From: Puniceicoccaceae bacterium
GTDB taxonomy: Bacteria; Verrucomicrobiota; Verrucomicrobiia; Opitutales; Coraliomargaritaceae
Reading direction: 5' to 3'
DNA length: 64,000 nt
Assembly: GCA_902587165.1 (NCBI GenBank)
Contig: CACIKF010000002.1
Coordinates: forward strand, 186,001-250,000
The position numbers and the translations under genes are program-made. Each line of letters starts with the position of its first letter. Position 1 is the stretch's first letter. The notes under the pieces are model-generated. The model worked only from the letters and a program-made list of their open reading frames with translations. It had not been told where the DNA came from and made no database searches. This document shows positions 56,436-64,000 of the stretch, piece after piece.

Positions 56436-57338
56436 TCAAAATAAATCTGCCTGGTAAGCCGAAGGAGGCTTCACTTCACCGCGAAACGGAGTGACTGGCT
56501 CTGGCTCTTTTGCGTATTCGATGACAATCGGGCGACGAGCAGAATTTAATCTATCGGCAAGAGGCAACGCAGAAGTCCTGCGGGCAGTCTGCTCGATGAC
56601 CTGTAAGTGACCCAGATACTGCGTAAGATTATTCGTTGTTGCCAAGTATTGACCAGCCAAGTGTTGATAAAGCTGCATCTGCTCTAGGGAACGCTTCGTA
56701 ATTTCTCCGACTTCAACCGAGGGGTTCATACGCGAGCCTGCCCCCCCTAGACGTTGACCCGTGTGCAGCGTGTATTGCTGACCTTGGAGATCTGTAAAAC
56801 GGACGCGCCCTTCGGCGCACGTAATCGTAAAGTCGAAGATCTGACTACGTGGTTCGAATAAAATCCGCATTTGCCAGAGGCTCCCTTTGGTAGCGAGTCG
56901 CCCGATCGGTGTCTCGACCAAGAATTGAGACGACTCCAACATGTTCCGGTTGTCGAAAATGAGATCGCCTCCACGGAAATTTACAATCATCCAACTCTGC
57001 GTAGCCTTAACTGTATCGGCATTCCAATCCGACAGCTGAGGCATTACCTGTTCAAAGCGTTCGACTGCAAAACTGCCGCTACCCCTAAAGTAAATCGCAG
57101 TTTGATTCGATGCCGTAAAAAATGCCGACGACCCCGAGTGAGCTTCACATTCAATCAATCCCATCGTCGTAATAGGCATCTGTCCTAGGCTTAAACGAGT
57201 AACATCCTTGCCGAGTTCCTTGAGGTCCACTTGGCCGGTCACTTCGTGTAAAGTCAGCCCACCGCGAACCCGCTCAACTGCAGTGAGTGAAGATATACAG
57301 AGCAGCCATGCGGCAAAAGCTATAATCGCGCGAGTCAC
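56436..57338 (-). CDS. Exported FecR-domain protein
   Basis: The 300-residue product has a signal peptide (IIAFAAWLLCISSLTAV) and a FecR-like beta-helix core at about residues 50-185: LIECEAHSGSSAFFTASNQT, IYFRGSGSFAVERFEQV, FLVETPIGRLATKGSLWQMR, and GRVRFTDLQGQQYTLHTGQR. It lacks a transmembrane anti-sigma N-terminus. The C-terminal end is Pro-rich. Such FecR proteins often accompany CHASE2 cyclases and may feed a wall signal to the sensor. It starts 1 bp after the upstream O-antigen-ligase gene stop and ends 7 bp before the cyclase. Confidence 0.85.
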   Translation of the reverse strand: MTRAIIAFAAWLLCISSLTAVERVRGGLTLHEVTGQVDLKELGKDVTRLSLGQMPITTMGLIECEAHSGSSAFFTASNQTAIYFRGSGSFAVERFEQVMPQLSDWNADTVKATQSWMIVNFRGGDLIFDNRNMLESSQFLVETPIGRLATKGSLWQMRILFEPRSQIFDFTITCAEGRVRFTDLQGQQYTLHTGQRLGGAGSRMNPSVEVGEITKRSLEQMQLYQHLAGQYLATTNNLTQYLGHLQVIEQTARRTSALPLADRLNSARRPIVIEYAKEPEPVTPFRGEVKPPSAYQADLF

Positions 57339-57339
57339 T

Positions 57340-59292
57340 TTAAAGAATGAGTAGTTTTTGCTGTAACCGGCGAGCCGCAGTATTTTTAGGATTTATGTCG
57401 AGCGCCGCGCGAACGGAAATCATGGCCTGCTCACGTTGCTCGCTGTCAAGACTCAGAAAGGCTGCGTAATAATAATGAGCATTGCTATTCTTAGGTGCTA
57501 ATTCCAAGGCTTTGAGTAGTGCCTCTTCAGCAAGGTCAGCTTCTCCATAAAATGAACATGCGACACCCAATTGTGCCCAAGTTTTCCAATAGTGAGGGCT
57601 GATCTCCACCGCACGCTCCGCTGAAACTACGGCTTTCTTAGCGAGACGTTCAAACTCTCCGGGACTTCTAAAATAGAGCTGGCAAAGCGAAGCGCTACGC
57701 CCCAGCCAAGCATCTGCATTTTGTGGATCAGTCAGCACCGCGTCTTCGTAGAGGGTCAGCACTTGATCGAGCAGCTTTGCATTACCTGAGACATGCACCC
57801 GCATATCCACGATTTGCCCCAACTGTTGTCGCGCACGCAATTCAAGAGCATGAGCCTCCAACTTAGTCGAACTGAGCACGTAGAAGGACCAGCCAACGCA
57901 GGTCGCCAACAAAAAGTATTCGATACGAAAAATCCAATGCACAGGCAAAGTTAACTTTCGCTTGTAAGTAGTTTTTACCAGAATCGCAAACGTGAGCACT
58001 CCGTATAGAGTCAATGCAGGTATGTAAAATACAAAGGTCGCAGTCATGCAAAGGGCAAGAGCAATTGTTCCGGCCAAGCCGAGTGATAAAAAGAAGCGCT
58101 GAGGCGGCATAATCGTGCCGCCTCTATCTAACAATTTGACCGCAAAGGGCTCCTTGCGCCAAAGACTGAAGGAACAAATAAAAACATATAGAATAGGAAT
58201 CCCAAACAAAACAATACCGAGAATACCCAGTTGGCTCAAAACTAATAGATAATCATTGTGCGGCGTCTCTGGGCTATCCGCTAAAGACACACGAGGACTT
58301 TGCTCGAATGCGACCCTGTATGCACCTGCGCCCACACCCGAGATCGGATTTTCCGCTATAAGATTAAAGGCCTCGCGCCAAAGCACAAGGCGCACACCTT
58401 CCCCCTCGTTAGACTGCGCGCGCTCAAGGCCATTCTTAAAGAATGGATGAAAAATGACCATTGCTGTAAAAATGAGCGCCGCCGCCAAAACACCCAAGCA
58501 TGAATAAAACAAAGAAGCTTTAGGTCTACGGAAGCAAAACCAGGGAATAATTGCCATGAGGATTACGACCGCGGCAGACGCCCAATAAGACTGGGTCAAG
58601 GCGATACCAACAAAAAAAATCAGAGCGATATAAAAAGCCAGTAAGCGCAAAATCTTTGGCAAGCGAGTGACCCCCGCCATAATCAACAAAGAGGGCAAAA
58701 GTATCAACAAGAAGGCCGCAAAAGAATTGGGGTCGGCAAAAGCGCCCGTCGCTCTGCCAAGGAAGTCAGCGTTTAAATCCAAGCCGTAATCAGTCATTGC
58801 CCCAAGCATGCGCTGAGGTTCTTGGAAAAACTGGTAGAAACCATTAAATAGGGCAATCGGCGCAGGTGCGAGACTGATAATGATCAGTAACCACAGATGC
58901 GCCCGCGAGCGCACATTATTTGAAAGCACCCATAGAAAGATAAATGCCTGTAAGGCATAGATCATCTCATACCATCCGCGCCAAGGCGCAGGCGAAAACC
59001 AATGCACACTGCATAGCATCCAAAGGAGCGCAGGAACGAACCAAAAGGGAATGTGGCTCAATCGTTTTGGAGACGCATCGTCAACTGCGAGCCAAATGCC
59101 GTGCAAGGTAAGTAAAACGGCAAAGAGTGGCAATATAGCCAATTGTGTATCTGGGCGCACCCCACCCAGTGATACCGTTGTTAGTAATATGATGAGCCCG
59201 AGGCAAAGCGTGATTAGCCAATCAGTAAAATTGCCCCAGCTGAGCCGGCCATAAATAGCAATATTGCCATCATTATCAACAATTCTAGCCAT
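57340..59292 (-). CDS. O-antigen ligase / polymerase-like membrane protein with TPR tail
   Basis: The 650-residue protein has about twelve membrane helices in the first 470 residues, with the Wzy_C/O-antigen-ligase signature GEGVRLVLWREAFNLIAENP followed by ISGVGAGAYRVAFEQSPRV, ADSPETPHNDYLLVLSQLG. The C-terminal 170 residues hold about four TPR-like repeats (LTDPQNADAWLGRSASLCQL-type, YWKTWAQLGVACSFYGEADL, AEEALLKALELAPKNSNAHY). Such proteins polymerise or ligate O-antigen or exopolysaccharide repeat units. It is the first gene of the tightly coupled operon with the FecR and cyclase genes. Confidence 0.85.
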   Translation of the reverse strand: MARIVDNDGNIAIYGRLSWGNFTDWLITLCLGLIILLTTVSLGGVRPDTQLAILPLFAVLLTLHGIWLAVDDASPKRLSHIPFWFVPALLWMLCSVHWFSPAPWRGWYEMIYALQAFIFLWVLSNNVRSRAHLWLLIIISLAPAPIALFNGFYQFFQEPQRMLGAMTDYGLDLNADFLGRATGAFADPNSFAAFLLILLPSLLIMAGVTRLPKILRLLAFYIALIFFVGIALTQSYWASAAVVILMAIIPWFCFRRPKASLFYSCLGVLAAALIFTAMVIFHPFFKNGLERAQSNEGEGVRLVLWREAFNLIAENPISGVGAGAYRVAFEQSPRVSLADSPETPHNDYLLVLSQLGILGIVLFGIPILYVFICSFSLWRKEPFAVKLLDRGGTIMPPQRFFLSLGLAGTIALALCMTATFVFYIPALTLYGVLTFAILVKTTYKRKLTLPVHWIFRIEYFLLATCVGWSFYVLSSTKLEAHALELRARQQLGQIVDMRVHVSGNAKLLDQVLTLYEDAVLTDPQNADAWLGRSASLCQLYFRSPGEFERLAKKAVVSAERAVEISPHYWKTWAQLGVACSFYGEADLAEEALLKALELAPKNSNAHYYYAAFLSLDSEQREQAMISVRAALDINPKNTAARRLQQKLLIL

Positions 59293-59431
59293 GCGTAGGG
59301 TAAATTAAAGGGGTATGCATTAAAAGCTTTAGGCAAGACAGTGACGCTCCTAAGGTAAACTAATTATTACGTCTATAACTTGAATCATTATAAAGAAATA
59401 GTTTTTATATTAAGATCAGTCCACTATTCCA

Positions 59432-60124
59432 ATGAAAAAACTACTCCTCATTTGTGCCACAATAGCCCTATTAAGCGGCCTTAGTCTGCGCGCCTATTTT
59501 ACTATTGTCCCACCGCCCGAGCCGACGCTTAAGGATCGACTCTCAGAGATTATACCCGAAGAGCTGAATGGTTGGAAAATTAAAGATCAAGACATGGCCG
59601 AATCGCCCGAATCAAGCGAACGGATTAGCGACTTTTTGAATTTTAACGACGCCCTTTTCCGCATTTTCAGCAAAGGCGACACCACCGTCGGCCTTTACAT
59701 CGCATATTGGATGCCTGGTAAGGCCTCCTACCGCTGGGCTGGTGCGCACACCCCTGATACCTGCTGGGTGCTCAATGGATGGACGCGCTTAGAACGCGAG
59801 TATGCGATACCACTTTACTGTAATGGATTTGAATTTAAACCTGCCGAATTTGGCGTTTACGAGAAAGATGGAAATCCGCAGAACGTTTATTTCTGGCATC
59901 TTGTGGGCGGGACTCCATTTGGATATTCCCAAAAAGGCGCCCCCAACATCTTTGGGGCCCTTCTCGACATCAAAAAATACGGTCTCAACCTGAGACAGGA
60001 ACAATTCTTCATACGCCTCTCTAGTAACAAGACAATTCAGGAGCTGGAAAGCATGCACCAATTCAAAAAAATTACGGCCGCGCTGAATCACATCGGTTTG
60101 ACCATTCAAAAGCCGACGAGCTAG
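59432..60124 (+). CDS. Exosortase-associated EpsI-family protein
   Basis: EpsI proteins act with exosortases and exopolysaccharide export systems in PEP-CTERM systems. The 230-residue product has an N-terminal membrane helix, residues 5-25, and the family hallmark VGLYIAYWMPGKASYRWAGA followed by HTPDTCWVLNGW, with His 106, Cys 111 and Gly-Trp 116-117 in the usual order. No exosortase (XrtA-like) or PEP-CTERM protein was found within the window, so the partner genes are elsewhere. It is divergent from the O-antigen-ligase gene and converges on the acetyltransferase with 1 bp between. Confidence 0.84.
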   Translation: MKKLLLICATIALLSGLSLRAYFTIVPPPEPTLKDRLSEIIPEELNGWKIKDQDMAESPESSERISDFLNFNDALFRIFSKGDTTVGLYIAYWMPGKASYRWAGAHTPDTCWVLNGWTRLEREYAIPLYCNGFEFKPAEFGVYEKDGNPQNVYFWHLVGGTPFGYSQKGAPNIFGALLDIKKYGLNLRQEQFFIRLSSNKTIQELESMHQFKKITAALNHIGLTIQKPTS

Positions 60125-60125
60125 G

Positions 60126-60755
60126 CTAAATAATCCTAGCAGGATTCCCGAAAACGCTCACAGACTCGGGAATATCTCGAATGACGACGGAACCTGCCCC
60201 AAGGGTAGCCCCGGCTCCGATCTTCTTAAAAGGAATGATACTCACACCCGAGCCGACGAAAACTTCGTCTCCGAGAACCGTCCCTCCGGTCAAATCGCAG
60301 TGGGCACTGATCGTGCACCAAGCGCCAACACTCGCATCATGTCCCGCAGAACTGTGGCAGTTTATCATCGTCATAGAACCAATACGTATATCGCAGGTTA
60401 AGGTCACTCGCGGACATATCACAACTCCGTCTCCGAGTGTGACATTACGCCCGATCAACGCGCTGGGATGGACTAAAGTCAAGAATCGAGCACCTGCATC
60501 AAGCATTGGTTGGCAGAGCTTCTTCTTACATTTGACTGAACCAATGCCACAGATAAAAAGATCATCTTCCTTGAATTCAAACTCGGTTATTTTACCGACG
60601 ACTTCATGGTCTAAATCAAAGCCTAATAGCGCATCCTTATTATCGTCGAGAAACCCAATGAAAGTGTGACCCTTGAGCAAAGTAAGTTCATCTATAAGCC
60701 AGCCATAAACCTCGCGCCCAAACCCACCAGCACCCACTATGTAGAGATTTTTCAT
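60126..60755 (-). CDS. Sugar O/N-acyltransferase of the NeuD/PglD type
   Basis: The 209-residue product has an N-terminal Rossmann-like sugar-nucleotide-binding part (YIVGAGGFGREVYGWLIDEL) and a left-handed beta-helix acyltransferase domain of hexapeptide repeats from about residue 95: VHPSALIGRNVTLGDGVVIC, GSMTMINCHSSAGHDASVGA (with catalytic His), and GAGATLGAGSVVIRDIPESV. NeuD/PglD relatives acetylate amino sugars using acetyl-CoA. Its start overlaps the ACP gene by 4 bp (ATGA), and behind a ketosynthase III, so the donor here may be an acyl-ACP; that is inference. Confidence 0.87.
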   Translation of the reverse strand: MKNLYIVGAGGFGREVYGWLIDELTLLKGHTFIGFLDDNKDALLGFDLDHEVVGKITEFEFKEDDLFICGIGSVKCKKKLCQPMLDAGARFLTLVHPSALIGRNVTLGDGVVICPRVTLTCDIRIGSMTMINCHSSAGHDASVGAWCTISAHCDLTGGTVLGDEVFVGSGVSIIPFKKIGAGATLGAGSVVIRDIPESVSVFGNPARII

Positions 60756-60988
60756 TTCTTGATCCTAGTTTGCACAATCTCAAAAAGCTCTACTAAAGTA
60801 TCCGCACTTTCAAAATCTGGTTTTCTGGGGACAACGCCATATTCCATATCAATCGTGTCGGTTACAGTTAATATAGCTAAGGAATCCCACGATTTAAGAT
60901 CTTTGAATCGAGTCTGAGCTGTCAGAGTGCCGACTTCGACGTCTTCGACTGCTTCTTCGAAATTTTTGATGAATGTATCCAATTTCAT
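60752..60988 (-). CDS. Stand-alone acyl carrier protein
   Basis: The 78-residue product follows the four-helix ACP fold. The phosphopantetheine attachment Ser is Ser 36 in KSWDSLAILTVTDTIDMEYG. It differs from housekeeping AcpP (GADSLD with flanking acidic residues), so it is a dedicated carrier. It lies 23 bp after the ketosynthase III gene and overlaps the acyltransferase, so the three act together. Confidence 0.9.
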   Translation of the reverse strand: MKLDTFIKNFEEAVEDVEVGTLTAQTRFKDLKSWDSLAILTVTDTIDMEYGVVPRKPDFESADTLVELFEIVQTRIKK

Positions 60989-61011
60989 AATACGCTACTA
61001 GGGTAGTGAGA

Positions 61012-62088
61012 TTAGGCGGTGTAGTCAATTAATTCAAATACTGCCAGGTCGCTGACTTCGACCAGCGCACTCGCCCACGAGAGACCTACACCGAAACCAG
61101 AGAGCAAGAGCCGAGCCGATGACCGATCCGCGAGTGCAGTCGCCAGCTCTCCGCAGATGGCCGTAGGAATTGAGGCGGAGCTTTGGTTGCCATAGCGCTC
61201 GACCGTCTGCATAGGCACTTTAGCGATATCTAGTTTCAGGCGTTTAGCAATATTACTTAAGATGTAGCGATTAGCCTGATGAAAGACGAAGTGGTCGACA
61301 GCATCGGCATCTATCTCGGCGTATTCAAGAAGCTCTATAACAGATTTTGGCTCCTCGGTGATAGAGAAATTAAAGATCTCTGCCCCATCCATAAATAAAT
61401 TTTCAAGCGAGCGGATGTTACCAGTTTCATCCTCGACCGCAACCGCAGTGTCTTTGGTGCATGGCTGGCGCGCGCCTCCCGCAGGCACTATAAGATTATC
61501 AAAGCCTTTACCGTCAGTTTGCAGGCTGAAAAAGGTGGCAGCTGAACTTTGCGAGCGTTCGACAAGAGTCGCCGAACCGCCATCGCCGAAGAGAGGTGCG
61601 ACCGCGCGGTCCCTTGCGTTCACTAGGCGGCTAATTGTGTCACCAGCCAATAACAAAACTCGCTCGCAGCCACCACTAGCGATCATGGTGTGGGCCATCC
61701 AGAGGCCGTACACATAGCCCGAGCAACCCAAGTTTACATCGAGAGCCGCACAGTATTTAGATAACCCTAGCCTCCCGTGCAACACAGCCGCATTGCAGGG
61801 CTGAGAATAATCGGGTGTCTGCGTTACGCAGATAATCGTATCGATTTGTGAAGGCTCGACTGCAGACTGCTCAATAAGGTAACGTGCGGCCTGTTCGCAG
61901 AGATCGGCAGCTGTTGTTTGCTCATCCACCACTCGGCGACGATGAAGGCCGATCGTCTTCTTAAGTCGTTCGAGTTGTTTTACCTTTCCACCAAAGAGTT
62001 CTAGCTCATCATCGATGCATTTCTCAAGCGTAGGTATGCAGGTCACAATTCCTGAAATTTTTACATCACTAAAGCGGCACTTTGGCAT
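61012..62088 (-). CDS. 3-oxoacyl-ACP synthase III family protein (FabH-like)
   Basis: Thiolase-fold ketosynthase III of 358 residues. The catalytic triad is readable: Cys 122 in [15 protein letters not shown], His 270 in [18 protein letters not shown], and Asn 301 in [18 protein letters not shown]. It is somewhat longer than FabH (about 320) and matches the FabH-like enzymes that sit in sugar or lipid biosynthetic clusters rather than in fab operons. It may make a short beta-ketoacyl-ACP or transfer an acyl group. It is the first gene of the cassette with the ACP and acyltransferase. Confidence 0.88.
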   Translation of the reverse strand: MPKCRFSDVKISGIVTCIPTLEKCIDDELELFGGKVKQLERLKKTIGLHRRRVVDEQTTAADLCEQAARYLIEQSAVEPSQIDTIICVTQTPDYSQPCNAAVLHGRLGLSKYCAALDVNLGCSGYVYGLWMAHTMIASGGCERVLLLAGDTISRLVNARDRAVAPLFGDGGSATLVERSQSSAATFFSLQTDGKGFDNLIVPAGGARQPCTKDTAVAVEDETGNIRSLENLFMDGAEIFNFSITEEPKSVIELLEYAEIDADAVDHFVFHQANRYILSNIAKRLKLDIAKVPMQTVERYGNQSSASIPTAICGELATALADRSSARLLLSGFGVGLSWASALVEVSDLAVFELIDYTA

Positions 62089-62267
62089 AATTCTAGAAGA
62101 TGATAGGAGAAAGCCCTCAGTGAAAGCCCAATTTTACTACATTAACAAAGACATTGCACATCATGAAAAGCTAGCCTTTATTAAAATAACATTGAATGGA
62201 AAGCCTGCGGCTATCGGTAGATAATCCCGCTCACATAACAAAACACAGCAGTAAGAAAGGACATACC

Positions 62268-62729
62268 TTGGACATCAAACTCATCAAACAAGTCGTCGAC
62301 CTAATGAAACGCTCGGATATCTCCGAATTTGAATTTGAGGAGGACGGCTTCAAGCTCCGTCTCAGCAGTAAAGGCGCCGACGGCCCTCAGATCATCCAAG
62401 CCGTTCCAGCCGGGCAAACTCCTGCTCCTTTTCCCGTAGCCACACCCGCAACGGGAGAAGCTGTTGCTGTCCCAGTAGAGGAAAAGGGTATCTCTATAAT
62501 CAAGTCACCCATGGTGGGTACTTTTTACAGTGCTGCTTCTCCAGAGAGTCCCGCCTTCGTAAAGATCGGAAGCAAAGTCAGTAACGATAGTGTCGTCTGC
62601 ATCATCGAGGCGATGAAGGTGATGAACGAGATTCAAGCCGAAATGAGCGGCACCATCTCCGAGCTACTCGTCGAGAACGGGGAAGCGATCGAATACGGCC
62701 AGCCTCTCTTCAAAATTAAAACTGCCTAA
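62268..62729 (+). CDS. accB: Biotin carboxyl carrier protein of acetyl-CoA carboxylase
   Basis: Carries biotin between AccC and the carboxyltransferase in the first step of fatty-acid synthesis. I take the TTG at 62268 as start: it gives a family-like N-terminus (M)[18 protein letters not shown], preceded by AAAGGA (62256-62261) at good spacing, whereas the ATG at 62196 adds 24 unrelated residues. A Pro/Ala-rich linker, near residues 45-75, leads to the biotinyl domain, with the biotinylated Lys in [15 protein letters not shown]. It has 153 residues. accC starts 19 bp downstream. Confidence 0.9.
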   Translation: MDIKLIKQVVDLMKRSDISEFEFEEDGFKLRLSSKGADGPQIIQAVPAGQTPAPFPVATPATGEAVAVPVEEKGISIIKSPMVGTFYSAASPESPAFVKIGSKVSNDSVVCIIEAMKVMNEIQAEMSGTISELLVENGEAIEYGQPLFKIKTA

Positions 62730-62748
62730 TTCTACTGGATTCCATTGG

Positions 62749-64000
62749 ATGTTAAAAAAGGTACTCATCGCAAACCGCGGCGAAATTGCACTACGCATCG
62801 TCCGTGCCTGTAACGAACTCGGCATCAAGACGCTCGCTGTCTATTCTGAAGCGGACGAACAGTCGCTCCACGTTCAACTGGCGGACGAGGCGATCTGTAT
62901 CGGTCCAGCTGCGGGTAACCTAAGCTATTTGAAGGCTGACCGTATCATTGCTGCCGCCGAGATTGCGGATGTCGATGCGATCCACCCTGGCTACGGTTTT
63001 CTGGCCGAAAATGCCGACTTCGCAGAACAGTGCGCACAGTGTAACATCAAGTTTATCGGTCCGGGCAAAGACGCTATCGTCAACTTCGGCGACAAAGCAA
63101 AAGCCCGCGACATGGCAATCCAAGCCAAGGTTCCAGTCATACCTGGAAGCGATGGTACCGTCGACAACGAAAAGGAAGCTCTTAGAGTAGCTAAAAAGAT
63201 CGGCTACCCTGTGATCATTAAGGCCGTCGCTGGTGGTGGTGGCAAGGGCATGCGGACCGCACGTAACGCCGTGGCCTTTGCCAAAGAATACAATAATGCA
63301 CGAAACGAAGCAGAAAAAGCCTTTGGAAACGGCGCCGTTTACTTGGAACGGTTCCTCGAGGCACCTCGCCATATCGAGATTCAACTTCTCGGCGACCAGC
63401 ACGGCAACGTCATCCACTTAGGCGAACGCGATTGTTCCGTGCAACGCCGCCACCAGAAGGTGATCGAAGAGGCCCCTTCCCCCTTCATCTCCGACGATAC
63501 CCGCAAGAAAATGGGTCGAGATGCCGTCAAACTGGCCAAATCGGTCAAATATGAGGGTGCAGGAACTGTTGAGTTTCTTGTCGATGGCAACGGCGACTAC
63601 TTTTTTATCGAGATGAATACCCGGATCCAAGTCGAGCATGGCGTAACGGAGGAAGTCACTGGTGTAGATTTGGTCAAGGAGCAACTACTCATTGCCAGTG
63701 GCCGGAGACTCAGCTACCAGCAAAAGGACATCAAAATTTCGATGCACTGTATCGAGTGCCGCGTCTGCGCTGAAGATCCCTCACGCAACTTTGCTCCCTG
63801 CCCTGGCGAAATCAACCTCTACTATTCTCCGGGTGGTCACGGCGTGCGCATTGATTCGCATTGCTACAGCGGCTACACCATACCGCCTCACTACGATAGC
63901 ATGATTGCCAAAGTCATGACATATGGCCGCACCCGCGAACTCGCACTCGACCGGATGGATCGCGCCTTAGGTGAGTATTTGATCCGAGGCATCAAAACCA
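62749..64000 (+). CDS. accC: Biotin carboxylase subunit of acetyl-CoA carboxylase (3' end off window)
   Basis: ATP-dependent carboxylation of biotin on AccB. The frame opens at 62749 ([20 protein letters not shown]) and stays open to the window end, giving 417 residues of about 450, so the C-terminal 35 or so residues are missing here. Landmarks are the ATP-grasp glycine loop [18 protein letters not shown], the [11 protein letters not shown] stretch, and [20 protein letters not shown] with the biotin-binding Arg. At the usual VEHPVTE motif the Pro is replaced by Gly. accB-accC form the standard operon. Confidence 0.95.
   Translation, partial: MLKKVLIANRGEIALRIVRACNELGIKTLAVYSEADEQSLHVQLADEAICIGPAAGNLSYLKADRIIAAAEIADVDAIHPGYGFLAENADFAEQCAQCNIKFIGPGKDAIVNFGDKAKARDMAIQAKVPVIPGSDGTVDNEKEALRVAKKIGYPVIIKAVAGGGGKGMRTARNAVAFAKEYNNARNEAEKAFGNGAVYLERFLEAPRHIEIQLLGDQHGNVIHLGERDCSVQRRHQKVIEEAPSPFISDDTRKKMGRDAVKLAKSVKYEGAGTVEFLVDGNGDYFFIEMNTRIQVEHGVTEEVTGVDLVKEQLLIASGRRLSYQQKDIKISMHCIECRVCAEDPSRNFAPCPGEINLYYSPGGHGVRIDSHCYSGYTIPPHYDSMIAKVMTYGRTRELALDRMDRALGEYLIRGIKT

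Overview
The window reads as a compact, Gram-negative chromosomal segment from the Verrucomicrobiota, most likely the marine Opitutae / Puniceicoccales (Coraliomargarita-like). This placement is inferred from content, not from a database search. Supporting signs are lipid A/KDO genes (lpxK, kdsB), a TonB-ExbB-ExbD system, a eukaryote-type UDP-sugar pyrophosphorylase beside a PGM2-type phosphohexomutase, an SHD1-like domain fused to a nucleoredoxin-like thioredoxin, and an exosortase-associated EpsI protein. About 73 protein genes and one tRNA fill nearly all of the 64 kb, and no gap between genes exceeds 300 bp. No transposon, CRISPR array or rRNA is visible.

Left part (1-12.9 kb, almost all minus strand). 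The S10 ribosomal operon runs rplC-rplD-rplW-rplB-rpsS-[secreted protein]-rplV-rpsC-rplP-rpmC-rpsQ-rplN and continues off the left end. rpsJ is missing from its usual place ahead of rplC, and a small exported protein sits between rpsS and rplV. Upstream lie a terminator, the sugar-phosphate pair (phosphohexomutase, UDP-sugar pyrophosphorylase) and an FtsB/DivIC protein, then cysK and infA.

13-39 kb holds mostly housekeeping genes: tadA, sodA, trpC, rsmA, a dicarboxylate symporter, a RidA protein, an HtrA protease overlapped by a paralog that has lost its catalytic triad, queF, rsmI, rnd, the GDP-fucose genes gmd and fcl, miaA, lpxK, an adenylate-kinase-like protein with a thioredoxin, topB, an M23 peptidase group, and exbB-exbD-tonB.

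39.3-42.0 kb is a self-contained arsenic operon: arsR, a tiny Cys-rich protein, a DUF318/ArsP permease, a thioredoxin-type arsC, and an aquaporin. It is driven by a near-consensus promoter with a perfect palindrome between -35 and -10, placed so close to the arsR ATG that the transcript should be almost leaderless. No ArsB or Acr3 pump is present here.

42-54 kb: ribE, tRNA-Arg(CCG), an AT-rich exported coiled-coil protein, hisI, tkt, and a nitrogen-control operon amt-glnB with a strong sigma-54 (-24/-12) promoter. Then come hinT, nrdR with tandem NrdR-box-like sites in front of it, trpG, trpB and kdsB. The trp genes are dispersed and trpA is absent.

54-62 kb is an envelope/exopolysaccharide neighbourhood: an O-antigen-ligase-like TPR protein, a FecR protein and a CHASE2 adenylate cyclase in a tightly coupled operon, a lone EpsI gene, and a ketosynthase-III / acyl carrier protein / sugar acetyltransferase cassette. 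The window ends in accB (apparent TTG start) and a truncated accC. The observations most worth a second look are the secreted protein inside the S10 operon, the protease/pseudoprotease pair, the arsenic operon's small Cys-rich protein and non-standard aquaporin, the ketosynthase-ACP-acyltransferase cassette, and the ligase-FecR-cyclase operon.
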